DNA from: Emcibacteraceae bacterium
GTDB taxonomy: Bacteria > Pseudomonadota > Alphaproteobacteria > Sphingomonadales > Emcibacteraceae
Assembly: GCA_041396985.1 (NCBI GenBank)
Contig: JAWKXO010000003.1
Span: forward strand, 434,001 to 498,000
Length of the DNA: 64,000 nt
Direction of reading: 5' to 3'
Shown: piece by piece, positions 44,998 through 53,484 of the stretch
How positions within the stretch are numbered: the first letter of the stretch is position 1
Layout of the letters: every line of letters begins with the position of its first letter
Notes under the pieces: generated by a model
The model's database searches: none
Told to the model about the DNA's origin: nothing
The model's input: only the letters and a program-made list of their open reading frames with translations
Made by a program: the position numbers and the translations under genes

Positions 44998-46218
44998 TCA
45001 CTTTGATATTTCGTTACTTAGATCTTTATAATTTTCTGTTATTGCTGATGCGAATTCAGGATCATTAATGTGATAGGGGAGTTTTATAATTGTGATCATC
45101 GGATTTGTTACAGTATTTTCAAGTGCATCAATAAATGCCTGATCTGCTTTTGGGTCATAAAAGGCTTGACCTACCGCATCAAGGGCCGAAAATCCTTTTT
45201 CCGGGATCAGAAAACGGGCAGGGGATTTAAACCTGTTAAGTTTTTTTCCAATCCACATTCCAATTTGCTCATTTTCTTCCGCTGTCGTGCGCATCAGCGT
45301 GATTTGCGGGTTATGCTCATATAAAAGCCTATCCGCATATTTCATGGGCACAGTTGAACGTGCACCGAAGTTGACCATATCAATCGCCCCACAGGAGCCG
45401 ATATAAGGGATGTTGGCCTGGATAAATTGCTCAAGCCGCCCCTCGCCGGCACTGAGTATCCCACCCATCAAATGATCGGCAACTTCTGTGGTTGTTGCAT
45501 CAATAACGCCGGACAGACGCCCATCAGCAACAAGTTTCTCCAGTGTTAGCCCCCCTGTGCCCGTCGCATGAAAAACCAGACACTGATTGTCCGGTTCCAG
45601 ATGCGATTTAACCTGTTCTATACATTTTGTCGTAACCCCAAACATGGTCATGCCGATGACCGGCTTTGATGACTGTTTGGGAGTATAGCTGTTTTTTATC
45701 ATGCCAGCCAGGGCATGCGCTGCATTGGCAAGAATTTGTTCAAGAATCGGGTTAAGCCCGCTGATATCCGTAATTGAATATATCATTGAAATATCGGATG
45801 TACCGACATATGGCGCAATATTGCCTGACGCCATTGTTGAAACTATTACTTTTGGGATGCCCAGGGGCAAATTCTGAAAAGCGGGGCTGATGAGTGCTGT
45901 CCCACCAGAACCGCCAAAACCGATCACGCCGCCCAGGTCCGATCGGTCAGCGAGAAAAAGTTTAAAGGCTTCGGCCATTGCGGCGACCGCTGTTCCACGA
46001 TCTCCGGTAAAGACTGCTTTGGACCCACCATGATGCATCTTTGCAACGTCATTTGCCGGGATATCAGCTTTGCTGTTTTTGCCATTCGATGATGTACCAA
46101 GATCGACGGTAATTGTTTTTAATCCCGAAGCATTAAGCAGATTACGCACAAACAAAATTTCATTTTGTTTGGTATCGAACGTCCCGGCAATATAGGCGGT
46201 TTTTTCCGTCACACTCAT
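44998..46218 (-). CDS. Tm-1-like ATP-binding domain (UPF0261) protein
   Basis: A 406-aa protein starting KTAYIAGTFDTKQNEILFVRNLLNASGLKTITVDLG, the UPF0261/Tm-1 N-terminal motif. It carries GVIGFGGSGGTALISPAFQNLPLGIPKVIVSTMASGNIAPYVG and GVIDATTTEVADHLMGGILSAGEGRLE. Plant Tm-1 binds ATP, and the bacterial function is uncharacterised. It is the first gene of an eight-gene minus-strand unit, with an AraC-type 18-bp site about 75 bp upstream of its start. Its pairing with the PEP-hydrolase-like gene mirrors eukaryotic fusions. Confidence 0.82.
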   Translation of the reverse strand: MSVTEKTAYIAGTFDTKQNEILFVRNLLNASGLKTITVDLGTSSNGKNSKADIPANDVAKMHHGGSKAVFTGDRGTAVAAMAEAFKLFLADRSDLGGVIGFGGSGGTALISPAFQNLPLGIPKVIVSTMASGNIAPYVGTSDISMIYSITDISGLNPILEQILANAAHALAGMIKNSYTPKQSSKPVIGMTMFGVTTKCIEQVKSHLEPDNQCLVFHATGTGGLTLEKLVADGRLSGVIDATTTEVADHLMGGILSAGEGRLEQFIQANIPYIGSCGAIDMVNFGARSTVPMKYADRLLYEHNPQITLMRTTAEENEQIGMWIGKKLNRFKSPARFLIPEKGFSALDAVGQAFYDPKADQAFIDALENTVTNPMITIIKLPYHINDPEFASAITENYKDLSNEISK

Positions 46219-46268
46219 CCCTGTATTTTATTTTTTATAAAAAAATAATAGGTGTTTTCAAAATAGCG

Positions 46269-46310
46269 GTATTGGTAATTTTAGCTATTTTTTTAGGAAA
46301 AAAGCGTCAT
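46269..46310 (-). promoter_or_regulatory. AraC-type regulatory site upstream of the Tm-1 operon
   Basis: On the minus strand, ATGACGCTTTTTTCCTAA (46293-46310) is followed after 17 bp by CCAATAC (46269-46275). The Tm-1 start lies about 75 bp beyond the first site. The same 18-mer and a CCAATAC 16 bp further on stand in the same orientation upstream of the GMC operon. Confidence 0.65.
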
Positions 46311-47039
46311 TCACACATCAATATTTCTTTTGATGGAATGATGTTTAATATAGCTCATCGGTGTCATGCCGATTTGTTTCTTGAAATGGGAAGTGAAGGC
46401 GCTCTGATCATAAAATCCAAGGCGATGTGCGGTCTCTGAGATACTTACTCCCCCTGCAATTAGCAAGTCACATGACTTTAAAATACGTAAATTGAGGATA
46501 TATTGATGGGCACTGATATTAAAAATCTGCTTAAATCGTTTTTCAAATTGCCGCACAGAAAGACCGGCGACTTTCGCCATATCCTTATTACATATTTTTT
46601 TTGCGTAATTGTCTTTTAAGAAAACCAACGCTTTTGAAATATCATTAAATGGACGGAGGTTTACAGAGCTGTCTTCAAGCTGCTGCAGAGCACCGCAGAG
46701 TCCCTGGACTTTGCCTTCTGCATCAATGATGGGAACCTTGTTACAGATAAACCACTGAACTTCGCCCATATGGTTTGGAAAAAGCTCAATAATATTGAGT
46801 TTGCTTTTTGCGGTTCTAAAAACTTCAGCATCATCTTTTCTGTATTGTACGGCAAGTTCATGGGTAAAAAGATCGAAATCATTTTTACCTTTGATCATTT
46901 CAACCCGGTCAAAACCGAAATGTTCTGCAAAAAGCTGGTTGCAATTCATTAATGTGCTTTGCGTGTCTTTTACAAAAAGCATCAGGTCATTAATCCCATC
47001 AAAAAGATGGGAGAAATAGGGCGATGTAATGTAATTCAT
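46311..47039 (-). CDS. AraC-family regulator with N-terminal PAS domain
   Basis: A 242-aa protein. Residues about 10-125 form a PAS-type sensor (LFDGINDLMLFVKDTQSTLMNCNQLFAEHFGF and CNKVPIIDAEGKVQGLCGALQQLED). The C-terminal part (about 140-238) is the two-HTH AraC domain, including VAGLSVRQFEKRFKQIFNISAHQYIL and ISETAHRLGFYDQSAFTSHFKKQIGMTPMSYI. It lies between two divergent operons, each preceded by the same 18-bp element, so it is probably the activator of both. The inducer is unknown; PAS domains can bind small carboxylates, hydroxy acids or cofactors. It follows the Tm-1 promoter region with only its own stop in between. Confidence 0.88.
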   Translation of the reverse strand: MNYITSPYFSHLFDGINDLMLFVKDTQSTLMNCNQLFAEHFGFDRVEMIKGKNDFDLFTHELAVQYRKDDAEVFRTAKSKLNIIELFPNHMGEVQWFICNKVPIIDAEGKVQGLCGALQQLEDSSVNLRPFNDISKALVFLKDNYAKKICNKDMAKVAGLSVRQFEKRFKQIFNISAHQYILNLRILKSCDLLIAGGVSISETAHRLGFYDQSAFTSHFKKQIGMTPMSYIKHHSIKRNIDV

Positions 47040-47070
47040 CGTGTTGGAAATAGAAATATCAATTCTCCTG

Positions 47071-47111
47071 ATGACGCTTTTTTCCTAAATAATGTATCTT
47101 ATTCCCAATAC
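47071..47111 (+). promoter_or_regulatory. AraC-type regulatory site upstream of the GMC operon
   Basis: ATGACGCTTTTTTCCTAA (47071-47088) is a perfect copy of the element upstream of the Tm-1 operon, reading towards the GMC start at 47189 (100 bp away). CCAATAC follows at 47105-47111, 16 bp downstream of the 18-mer. It lies in the 149-bp gap between the AraC gene and the first GMC gene. Confidence 0.65.
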
Positions 47112-47188
47112 AACGCAAAATAAAACTGTTTTTCTGTTAAATAAAAAAGTGGCTGATCAGGATATGATCAACAACATGGAAAATAGGG

Positions 47189-48916
47189 ATGGCGGAAGAA
47201 ATTGAAGTAATCGTCGTTGGTTCTGGGGCTGGTGGTGGTATGGTCGCACATACGCTGACAGCAGCAGGTATTAATGTGCTATTGCTTGAAGCCGGCCGCC
47301 GTTGGGACCCGCAAAAGGACGCGGCCATGTTTCAGTTGCCTAAAGAGGCACCATTAAGAGGCGAATCAACCCCGGATAAAGACGAAAATTATTTTGATGC
47401 CAATATTGGCGGCTATCAATTGCCCGGGCAGCCCTATACAACAGGGAAAGATCCTTTCAGATGGTGGCGTTCAAGACAACTTGGCGGCAGGACCCATCAT
47501 TTCGGCAGACAGACACCAAGATACGGTCCAGAGGATTTCAAGGTAAAAACCATGACCGGGCGGGAGGTCGACTGGCCATTCACCTATGAAGAGATGGAAC
47601 CCTACTATAACCGGGTAGAAACAATTATGGGGATTTTTGGTCCGGATGCGGATGAGGCGGTCTATAACTCACCGCTTCCACCCAATCATATCCGTCAAAA
47701 GCCGCCGGCACCAAGGGCCAGCGAAATGCTATTTCAAAAAGCGCTTAAAAAAATGGGTATTAAAACCATGGCCCATCCTACGGCCATTCTTACTTCTCCC
47801 CTTAATGGACGGGAAGCCTGCTTTTATGCGACAAACTGTATCAGAGGATGCAGCATAGGTGCCGCATTTGATAGTGTTACGGCCTATTTAAAACCGGCAG
47901 AGAAAACCGGAAAACTTAAAATTCAGACCCATTCGGTTGCCTATCAGGTTTTAACAGATGAAACGGGGAAAAAGGCGACCGGGCTTCGTTATATCGACAC
48001 CCAGACTGGTGAGCATAAGGAAATTAAGGGTAAGGTTATTGTGCTGGCCCCTGGTGCTATGGAAAGCTCCCGTATTCTATTAAATTCCAAATCGGATAAA
48101 GCACCAAACGGGCTGGCAAATTCAACCGGAATGGTCGGCAAATATATTTCCGATACGTTATTTACGTCGCTGTGGATTCATGTGCCTGAGCTTGATTATG
48201 CGCCGCCCCATAATGAAGACGGTGTTTCACAGCCTCATGTTTATGCCCCATGGTGGCTTCATGGTGAGGAAAAAGAAAAGGACGGGGCTGATTTTTCCGG
48301 AGGTTATAAAATTGAGGTTGACCCCTATCGCGGTGGCCGTTTTGGTCCGCCGACCATGAATGCGACTTTCAGAATTATGCTCCATGGCGCCAAAGGACTT
48401 TATGGAAAGAAACTGAAAGACCATATGCGCAAATACTATGGTTCACTGATCGGCATCCGTACCCTTGGGGGGATGTCAGTCAATGAAAATTGTTACCTGA
48501 CCATTGACCCGGAAATAAAAGACAAATGGGGCATTCCGGTTCCAAAATTTTACTGGGAATGGTCGGATGAAGATTATCGCCGTGGCGAGCATATGAATAA
48601 AACCCTGCATGAGCTAGCTAGAAATATGGGGGCAACGGTTATTTATGATGCGTTTGAAAAATCGCGTAAGGCCGGAAAGGTAATGGAGGTCGGCGGAGAG
48701 GTTAATCATCAGGTAGGAGGATGCCGGATGGGGGATGATCCAAAAACGTCTGTACTGAATAAATATTCAAGAACCTGGGATGTTGACAACCTCTATATCG
48801 CTGACGGCGCGCCGTTTGTTACCCATGTTGAAAAGAATCCGACCCTCACCATCATGGCGATGGCAATGAGAGCCGCAGATAATATTATTGATCGTTTAAA
48901 GGGAGACGACCTATGA
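47189..48916 (+). CDS. GMC-family oxidoreductase, large subunit of a sugar/glucoside 3-dehydrogenase-type complex (paralogue 1)
   Basis: A 575-aa GMC flavoprotein. The FAD motif VIVVGSGAGGGMVAHTL lies at the N-terminus, followed by LGGRTHHFGRQTPRYGPEDF and CIRGCSIGAAFDSVTAYLKPA. The catalytic His/Asn pair is in NHQVGGCRMG and KNPTLTI. It resembles the large subunits of three-subunit Tat-exported sugar and polyol dehydrogenases such as glucoside 3-dehydrogenase. It has no own signal peptide and would be exported with the Tat-signal small subunit, which starts within its stop (ATGA). The 576-aa paralogue two genes on is very similar. Confidence 0.85.
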   Translation: MAEEIEVIVVGSGAGGGMVAHTLTAAGINVLLLEAGRRWDPQKDAAMFQLPKEAPLRGESTPDKDENYFDANIGGYQLPGQPYTTGKDPFRWWRSRQLGGRTHHFGRQTPRYGPEDFKVKTMTGREVDWPFTYEEMEPYYNRVETIMGIFGPDADEAVYNSPLPPNHIRQKPPAPRASEMLFQKALKKMGIKTMAHPTAILTSPLNGREACFYATNCIRGCSIGAAFDSVTAYLKPAEKTGKLKIQTHSVAYQVLTDETGKKATGLRYIDTQTGEHKEIKGKVIVLAPGAMESSRILLNSKSDKAPNGLANSTGMVGKYISDTLFTSLWIHVPELDYAPPHNEDGVSQPHVYAPWWLHGEEKEKDGADFSGGYKIEVDPYRGGRFGPPTMNATFRIMLHGAKGLYGKKLKDHMRKYYGSLIGIRTLGGMSVNENCYLTIDPEIKDKWGIPVPKFYWEWSDEDYRRGEHMNKTLHELARNMGATVIYDAFEKSRKAGKVMEVGGEVNHQVGGCRMGDDPKTSVLNKYSRTWDVDNLYIADGAPFVTHVEKNPTLTIMAMAMRAADNIIDRLKGDDL

Positions 48917-49545
48917 GTGAAAAACAAAAATTAAGCCCTAACAGGAGAAGGGTGCTGCAAATCATGGCGGTTGCCGGGACTTCTGCGGCCTATTTAAGCA
49001 ATTATCCTCAAAATGTGGCTAATGCGCAGGTAAGACAGGAAGGCTATGGTCAGGATGTTGACGTCAATAACCCTGTCGTCACATGGGATAAAATTCTGGA
49101 TAATAATCAGCTTAAAAATCTTGCCGTACTTGGGGATCTGATTATTCCGGCAGATGACAAATCACCAAGTGCCAGTCATTTAAATATTACCGATTTTGTC
49201 AATGAGTGGGTGAGTGCGCCATATCCGGATCAGCTGAAAGATCGGGAAACAATTGTTACCGGGCTTGAGCGCTTAAACCAAATAGCTAATAAAAAAGATG
49301 CCCGTTATTTTTATAATCTGTCGGCTGGGGATCAGGCGGCAATGTTTGATGAACTGGCAAAGTCCGTGGAAGCTGGCAAGGCGAACGAGGCTGATGATCA
49401 GTTTTTTACCCGCCTGGTTTATCTTTATGTCGGCGGATATTACACAACGGATGAGGGAATGGCCGATATCGGCTATGTTGGGAATGTCCCACTTGAAAGT
49501 TTCGACGGGCCACCGGCTGAAATTCGTAAACTGATCGGCGTTTAA
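48913..49545 (+). CDS. Gluconate 2-dehydrogenase subunit 3-family protein (Tat-signal small subunit)
   Basis: A 210-aa protein. The N-terminus PNRRRVLQIMAVAGTSAAYLSN is a Tat-type signal (RR followed by a hydrophobic stretch). The mature part contains LKNLAVLGDLIIPADDKSPSASHLNITDFVNEWV and the AAMFDEL region typical of the gluconate-2-dehydrogenase subunit 3 family. These subunits guide the flavin subunit to the periplasm. It stands between two GMC paralogues, and one copy may serve both. I see no cytochrome c subunit in the unit; the octaheme cytochrome of the divergent operon is one candidate acceptor. Confidence 0.82.
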   Translation: MSEKQKLSPNRRRVLQIMAVAGTSAAYLSNYPQNVANAQVRQEGYGQDVDVNNPVVTWDKILDNNQLKNLAVLGDLIIPADDKSPSASHLNITDFVNEWVSAPYPDQLKDRETIVTGLERLNQIANKKDARYFYNLSAGDQAAMFDELAKSVEAGKANEADDQFFTRLVYLYVGGYYTTDEGMADIGYVGNVPLESFDGPPAEIRKLIGV

Positions 49546-49559
49546 GGGAGGGACTGATA

Positions 49560-51290
49560 ATGGCTGAAGAGCATGACGTAATTGTAGTTGGATCAGGTGC
49601 CGGTGGCGGCATGATGGTTCACACGCTAACTGAGGCAGGTATTAATGTGCTTCTTGTTGAGGCAGGTCGCAAATATGACCCTGAGACTGAGGCTGCCATG
49701 TTTCAATTACCTCGGGAAGCGCCACTTCGGGATCAAAACACACCTGACAAAAATTCAGGATTTTTTGATGCAACAGTTGATGGCGGGTTTGAAGTAAAAG
49801 GACAACCCTATACCACAGAAGGAGACGGGTTTGTATGGTGGCGGGCCCGCCAGTTGGGCGGACGGACACACCATTTTGGCCGCCAAACGCCGCGCTATGG
49901 ACCCGATGATTTAAAAAGTAAAACTAGAACCGGGCGTGGGGAGGACTGGCCGGTTACCTATGAGGAAATGGCCCCATATTATGACCGGGTAGAAGAAATT
50001 ATGGGGCTATTCGGGCCTGATGCTGATGAAGCGGTTTATAATTCACCACAATCCCCCAATCATATCAGACAGGAACCGCCGGCACCACGGGCGGCAGAAA
50101 TGATATTTGCCAAGGCATGTGAAAAGATGGGTATTAAAACCATGGCCCACCCGACGGCCATTCTGACTTCTCCACTTCACGGACGTCAGGCCTGTTTTTA
50201 TGCGACAAACTGTATTCGGGGATGTGCGATCGGAGCAGCGTTCGATAGTGTGACATCCTATATTAAACCCGCAATGGAAACTGGGAAACTGACAATCATT
50301 ACCAATGCCGTTGTTTATAAAGTGCTTATGAATGAAGCCGGGGATAAAGCGATCGGCGTTCGATATATTGACCGCATTACGGAAAAGCATATTGATGTTC
50401 ATGCGCGGGTTGTTGTTCTGGCACCTGCGGCAATGGAGTCATCACGTATTCTGCTCAATTCGAAAACGGAAAAAGCTCCAAATGGTCTGGCAAATTCTTC
50501 CGGAAATGTTGGTAAGTATCTGTCTGATACAACAGGTGGCAGCCTGATCATTCAAATTCCGTCATTTGAAAATTTGCCAGCCCATAACGAGGATGGTGTT
50601 TCACAACCGCATCTTTATGCCCCCTGGTGGCTGCATGGTGAAGAAAAGGAAAAAGCTGGGGCTGATTTTATCGGAGGTTATAAGCTTGAGGTCGATCCTT
50701 ATGGCGGCGGACGGTTTGGCCCACCCGGCATGTCTGATACTTTCCGTGGTATGCTGATCAATCAAAAGGGTCTTTATGGTAAAAAACTAAAAGACTATAT
50801 GCGTAAGTTTTATGGGTCGGTCATGTCAATCCGCTGTCTTGGCAGTATGACAGTGACGGCCGATAACTATCTGACTATAGATCCGGAAGTAAAAGATAAA
50901 TGGGGTATCCCCGTGCCGAAGTTTCACTGGCAATGGTCGGATGAGGATTTCAGGCGGACATCACATATGTATGAAACGCTTCATAAACTGGCGAAAAATA
51001 TGGGTGCCGTCGTTATCCATGACCGTTTTACAGAAATGAAAAAAGCCGGAAAGCTTACTGGACCAGGCGGAGGAACAAACCATGAGGTTGGCGGCTGCCG
51101 TATGGGAGATAATCCGAAGACATCGGTGCTAAATAAATTTTCGCAGACCTGGGATGTTAAGAACCTTTATGTTGCGGACGGTGCACCATTTGTTACCCAT
51201 TCAGAAAAAAATCCGACTCTGACCATTATGGCGCTTTCCATGCGGGCTGGAGATAATATTATTGAAAGGCTGAAACAGGGGGAGCTATGA
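49560..51290 (+). CDS. GMC-family oxidoreductase (paralogue 2)
   Basis: A 576-aa GMC enzyme colinear with the one at 47189-48916. Both share VIVVGSGAGGGM, LGGRTHHFGRQTPRYGP, CIRGC-IGAAFDSVT, NH-VGGCRMG and KNPTLTI. Large blocks, for example the stretch ending in HIRQ-PPAPRA-EM, are nearly identical, so they probably arose by tandem duplication. They differ in the region after LANS-G-VGKY-SDT, which may change substrate preference. It begins 14 bp after the small-subunit gene, and the DUF1080 gene starts within its stop (ATGA). Confidence 0.85.
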   Translation: MAEEHDVIVVGSGAGGGMMVHTLTEAGINVLLVEAGRKYDPETEAAMFQLPREAPLRDQNTPDKNSGFFDATVDGGFEVKGQPYTTEGDGFVWWRARQLGGRTHHFGRQTPRYGPDDLKSKTRTGRGEDWPVTYEEMAPYYDRVEEIMGLFGPDADEAVYNSPQSPNHIRQEPPAPRAAEMIFAKACEKMGIKTMAHPTAILTSPLHGRQACFYATNCIRGCAIGAAFDSVTSYIKPAMETGKLTIITNAVVYKVLMNEAGDKAIGVRYIDRITEKHIDVHARVVVLAPAAMESSRILLNSKTEKAPNGLANSSGNVGKYLSDTTGGSLIIQIPSFENLPAHNEDGVSQPHLYAPWWLHGEEKEKAGADFIGGYKLEVDPYGGGRFGPPGMSDTFRGMLINQKGLYGKKLKDYMRKFYGSVMSIRCLGSMTVTADNYLTIDPEVKDKWGIPVPKFHWQWSDEDFRRTSHMYETLHKLAKNMGAVVIHDRFTEMKKAGKLTGPGGGTNHEVGGCRMGDNPKTSVLNKFSQTWDVKNLYVADGAPFVTHSEKNPTLTIMALSMRAGDNIIERLKQGEL

Positions 51291-51973
51291 TAAAAACCCT
51301 TTTTGCCGCTGTTGTCGCCGTTTCTCTTATAACGGTAGCACATGCACAGGATACCGTACCCTTATTTGACGGTAAAACTCTTACCGGCTGGAATACGGAA
51401 GAACCCGAATTCTGGCGTGTTGAAGATGGCACTCTGACTGGGGGCCATCTTGACCAGACGGTGCCAGCAAATACGTTTCTGGTTACTGACGGTATCTATC
51501 AGAATTTTGAATTGACACTTAAAGTCAGACTGCTGGGTACTGAGGGCTTTATCAATTCCGGGTTTCAGATCAGAAGTATGCCGGTCGAAGGAAACGGCGA
51601 AATGAGCGGTTATCAGGTTGATGCGGGTGATGGTTGGTGGGGAAAACTTTATGATGAGAGCCGTCGGGATAAAGTGATTGCCGAATCCGCTGATATGGAT
51701 GCAATTGATAAAGCGGTAATGCGGGGTGAGTGGAACGAATATTATATTATTGCTGATGGAAGGCGTATCCGGTCATGGATCAATGGAGTTCCTGCACTTG
51801 ATTATACGGAAATGGATTTAAGCATTCCGCAGGAAGGCCATATCGCCATTCAGGCGCATGCGGGTGGCAAAACAAAAGTGCAGGTAAAAGACATTAAAAT
51901 AAAAATACTTGAAAGTGATCCAAATTTGCCGACCTGGCAACAATATGGACTACCCATGGCTAAAGAAAATTAA
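51287..51973 (+). CDS. DUF1080 (3-keto-disaccharide hydrolase-like) secreted protein
   Basis: A 228-aa protein with a Sec signal peptide (IKTLFAAVVAVSLITVAHAQ). The mature part is the jelly-roll DUF1080/PF06439 domain: LFDGKTLTGW at its start, a central GFINSGFQIRSMPVEGNGEMSGYQVDAGDGWWGKLYDE and WNEYYIIADGRRIRSWINGVPALDYTE. Known members cleave 3-keto-glycosides or -disaccharides. Placement directly behind GMC genes that could make the 3-keto form supports a periplasmic oxidise-then-cleave route. Its start overlaps the stop of the second GMC gene (ATGA). Confidence 0.82.
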   Translation: MIKTLFAAVVAVSLITVAHAQDTVPLFDGKTLTGWNTEEPEFWRVEDGTLTGGHLDQTVPANTFLVTDGIYQNFELTLKVRLLGTEGFINSGFQIRSMPVEGNGEMSGYQVDAGDGWWGKLYDESRRDKVIAESADMDAIDKAVMRGEWNEYYIIADGRRIRSWINGVPALDYTEMDLSIPQEGHIAIQAHAGGKTKVQVKDIKIKILESDPNLPTWQQYGLPMAKEN

Positions 51974-52005
51974 CTTTGCAACAAAAAGTTTTATTGGAGA
52001 ATAAG

Positions 52006-53484
52006 ATGATCAGAAAACTGATAAAAATAATTCTGGCAGTTGTTATCCTGTTTTTATTCGTGTGGCAATTTGCACCGACTCTTATTCTGGCTCCCTATAA
52101 TGCAATGAAGCCGGTAACAACCACATCAACCAATGGGCTTTACATTATAAATGCCAATGACAATGAATTTGTCGAAGGGAAATCGAATATCAAATTCAAA
52201 CATGTGAAACTGGACGGTGAATATAACTCGGAAGGGGCTTCGGTTGCCGATATCAATAATGATGGCCTTAATGATGTTGTGACGGGCCATTACTGGTATG
52301 AGGCACCTGACTGGACGCGCCATACTATAAGAAAACCACTACAGGATGCCGTGTCTATCCCAAAACTATCGGATCATATCAAAATATTTCTGGAAAGCGG
52401 GGGTAAAAAAGATATCTGGTCTAGGGCATATCCACTCGCGTTTTTTACATTTCATGCAGACGTTAATAAAGACGGATGGGTTGATGTGATCGCACTGGAT
52501 ATCACAAGCGCCGGCTTTTACTGGTTTGAAAACCCGAAAGGGGTTGAAGGGGAATGGCCGCAGCATCTTATCATGAATTATACCCGTAATGAATCGCCGG
52601 TGTTTATGGATCTTCTGGGAACCGGAAAACCTCAGGTGATAACTGGCGCTGTTGAACCGGATCTTGTATCAGGGAAACTTGCTGCAGCCAGTTTCCCGGA
52701 TAGCATTACGAATGCCGTTGACCCTTCTGCAGCATCGGGAAAACTCTATGCTGTCGAATTCCCAGATGAAGGTGGATATGTGATCCACACCATCGAAGCG
52801 GAAAATGAAGGGCGTAATACCGGGGCCACCCTTCCGACCCATGGTTTGGGTGTCGGGGATATCAACGGTGACGGTTTAAACGATGTGGTCTTTGGCTCAG
52901 GTGAAGGCTTTTTTGATAAGGCCGGTAATCCGGCACCTAGACAATCTTTTGATGAGGGGGGCTGGTATGAGCAGCAGATTGCTGCCGACGGGACACGCTC
53001 ATGGAAATGGCATATCATTGATCCTGCCGTATCCTTTTCACAAATGCTTGTGATGGATGTCAATAATGACGGACGAAACGATTTCATGAGCGGTATGGGG
53101 CATGGCCGCGGGGTGTTCTGGTTTGAGCAGACCGGGGATAATGAATGGAAACGTCATGTCATTGATGATACCTATACGGATGCGCATGCCGATGAACTTG
53201 CCGATATTGATGGTGACGGGGTTGATGATCTGGTCGTTGGCAAAACGCCGCTTGCCCATCTTGGCCTAAAGGATCCTGACGAGTTTGGCACCCCTTATTT
53301 ATACTGGTATAAAATTGTGCAATCAGATGATGGCAAGGTAAAATTTGAACGAAATCTGATTGATGATAGTGTCGGGGTAGGTCGTCAGGTAACTGTGGCC
53401 GATATAAATAAAGATGGTCTGCCTGATATTGCCGTAGCCACTCGCCATGGTGTCCATATCTTTCTGCAGGAGCCCGCTGTTTAA
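52006..53484 (+). CDS. Membrane-anchored FG-GAP/VCBS beta-propeller protein
   Basis: I start at the ATG at 52006, with GGAGA at 51996-52000, giving 492 aa; a TTG start at 51976 is less likely. The N-terminal helix (LIKIILAVVILFLFVWQF) anchors it, with the rest outside the inner membrane. Six Ca-binding FG-GAP-type loops with DxNxDGxxD-like patterns are seen (ADINNDGLNDVV, DVNKDGWVDVI, DINGDGLNDVV, DVNNDGRNDFM, DIDGDGVDDLVVG, DINKDGLPDIAV), indicating a propeller. Such proteins bind or process carbohydrates in several families, but no catalytic residues are evident. It ends the GMC unit. Confidence 0.78.
   Translation: MIRKLIKIILAVVILFLFVWQFAPTLILAPYNAMKPVTTTSTNGLYIINANDNEFVEGKSNIKFKHVKLDGEYNSEGASVADINNDGLNDVVTGHYWYEAPDWTRHTIRKPLQDAVSIPKLSDHIKIFLESGGKKDIWSRAYPLAFFTFHADVNKDGWVDVIALDITSAGFYWFENPKGVEGEWPQHLIMNYTRNESPVFMDLLGTGKPQVITGAVEPDLVSGKLAAASFPDSITNAVDPSAASGKLYAVEFPDEGGYVIHTIEAENEGRNTGATLPTHGLGVGDINGDGLNDVVFGSGEGFFDKAGNPAPRQSFDEGGWYEQQIAADGTRSWKWHIIDPAVSFSQMLVMDVNNDGRNDFMSGMGHGRGVFWFEQTGDNEWKRHVIDDTYTDAHADELADIDGDGVDDLVVGKTPLAHLGLKDPDEFGTPYLYWYKIVQSDDGKVKFERNLIDDSVGVGRQVTVADINKDGLPDIAVATRHGVHIFLQEPAV

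Noticed and set aside
46293..47088. 18-bp perfect inverted repeat as insertion-sequence ends around the AraC gene
   Set aside because: The enclosed gene is a regulator, no target duplication is seen, and the repeats sit at matching positions upstream of two operons, which fits binding sites better.
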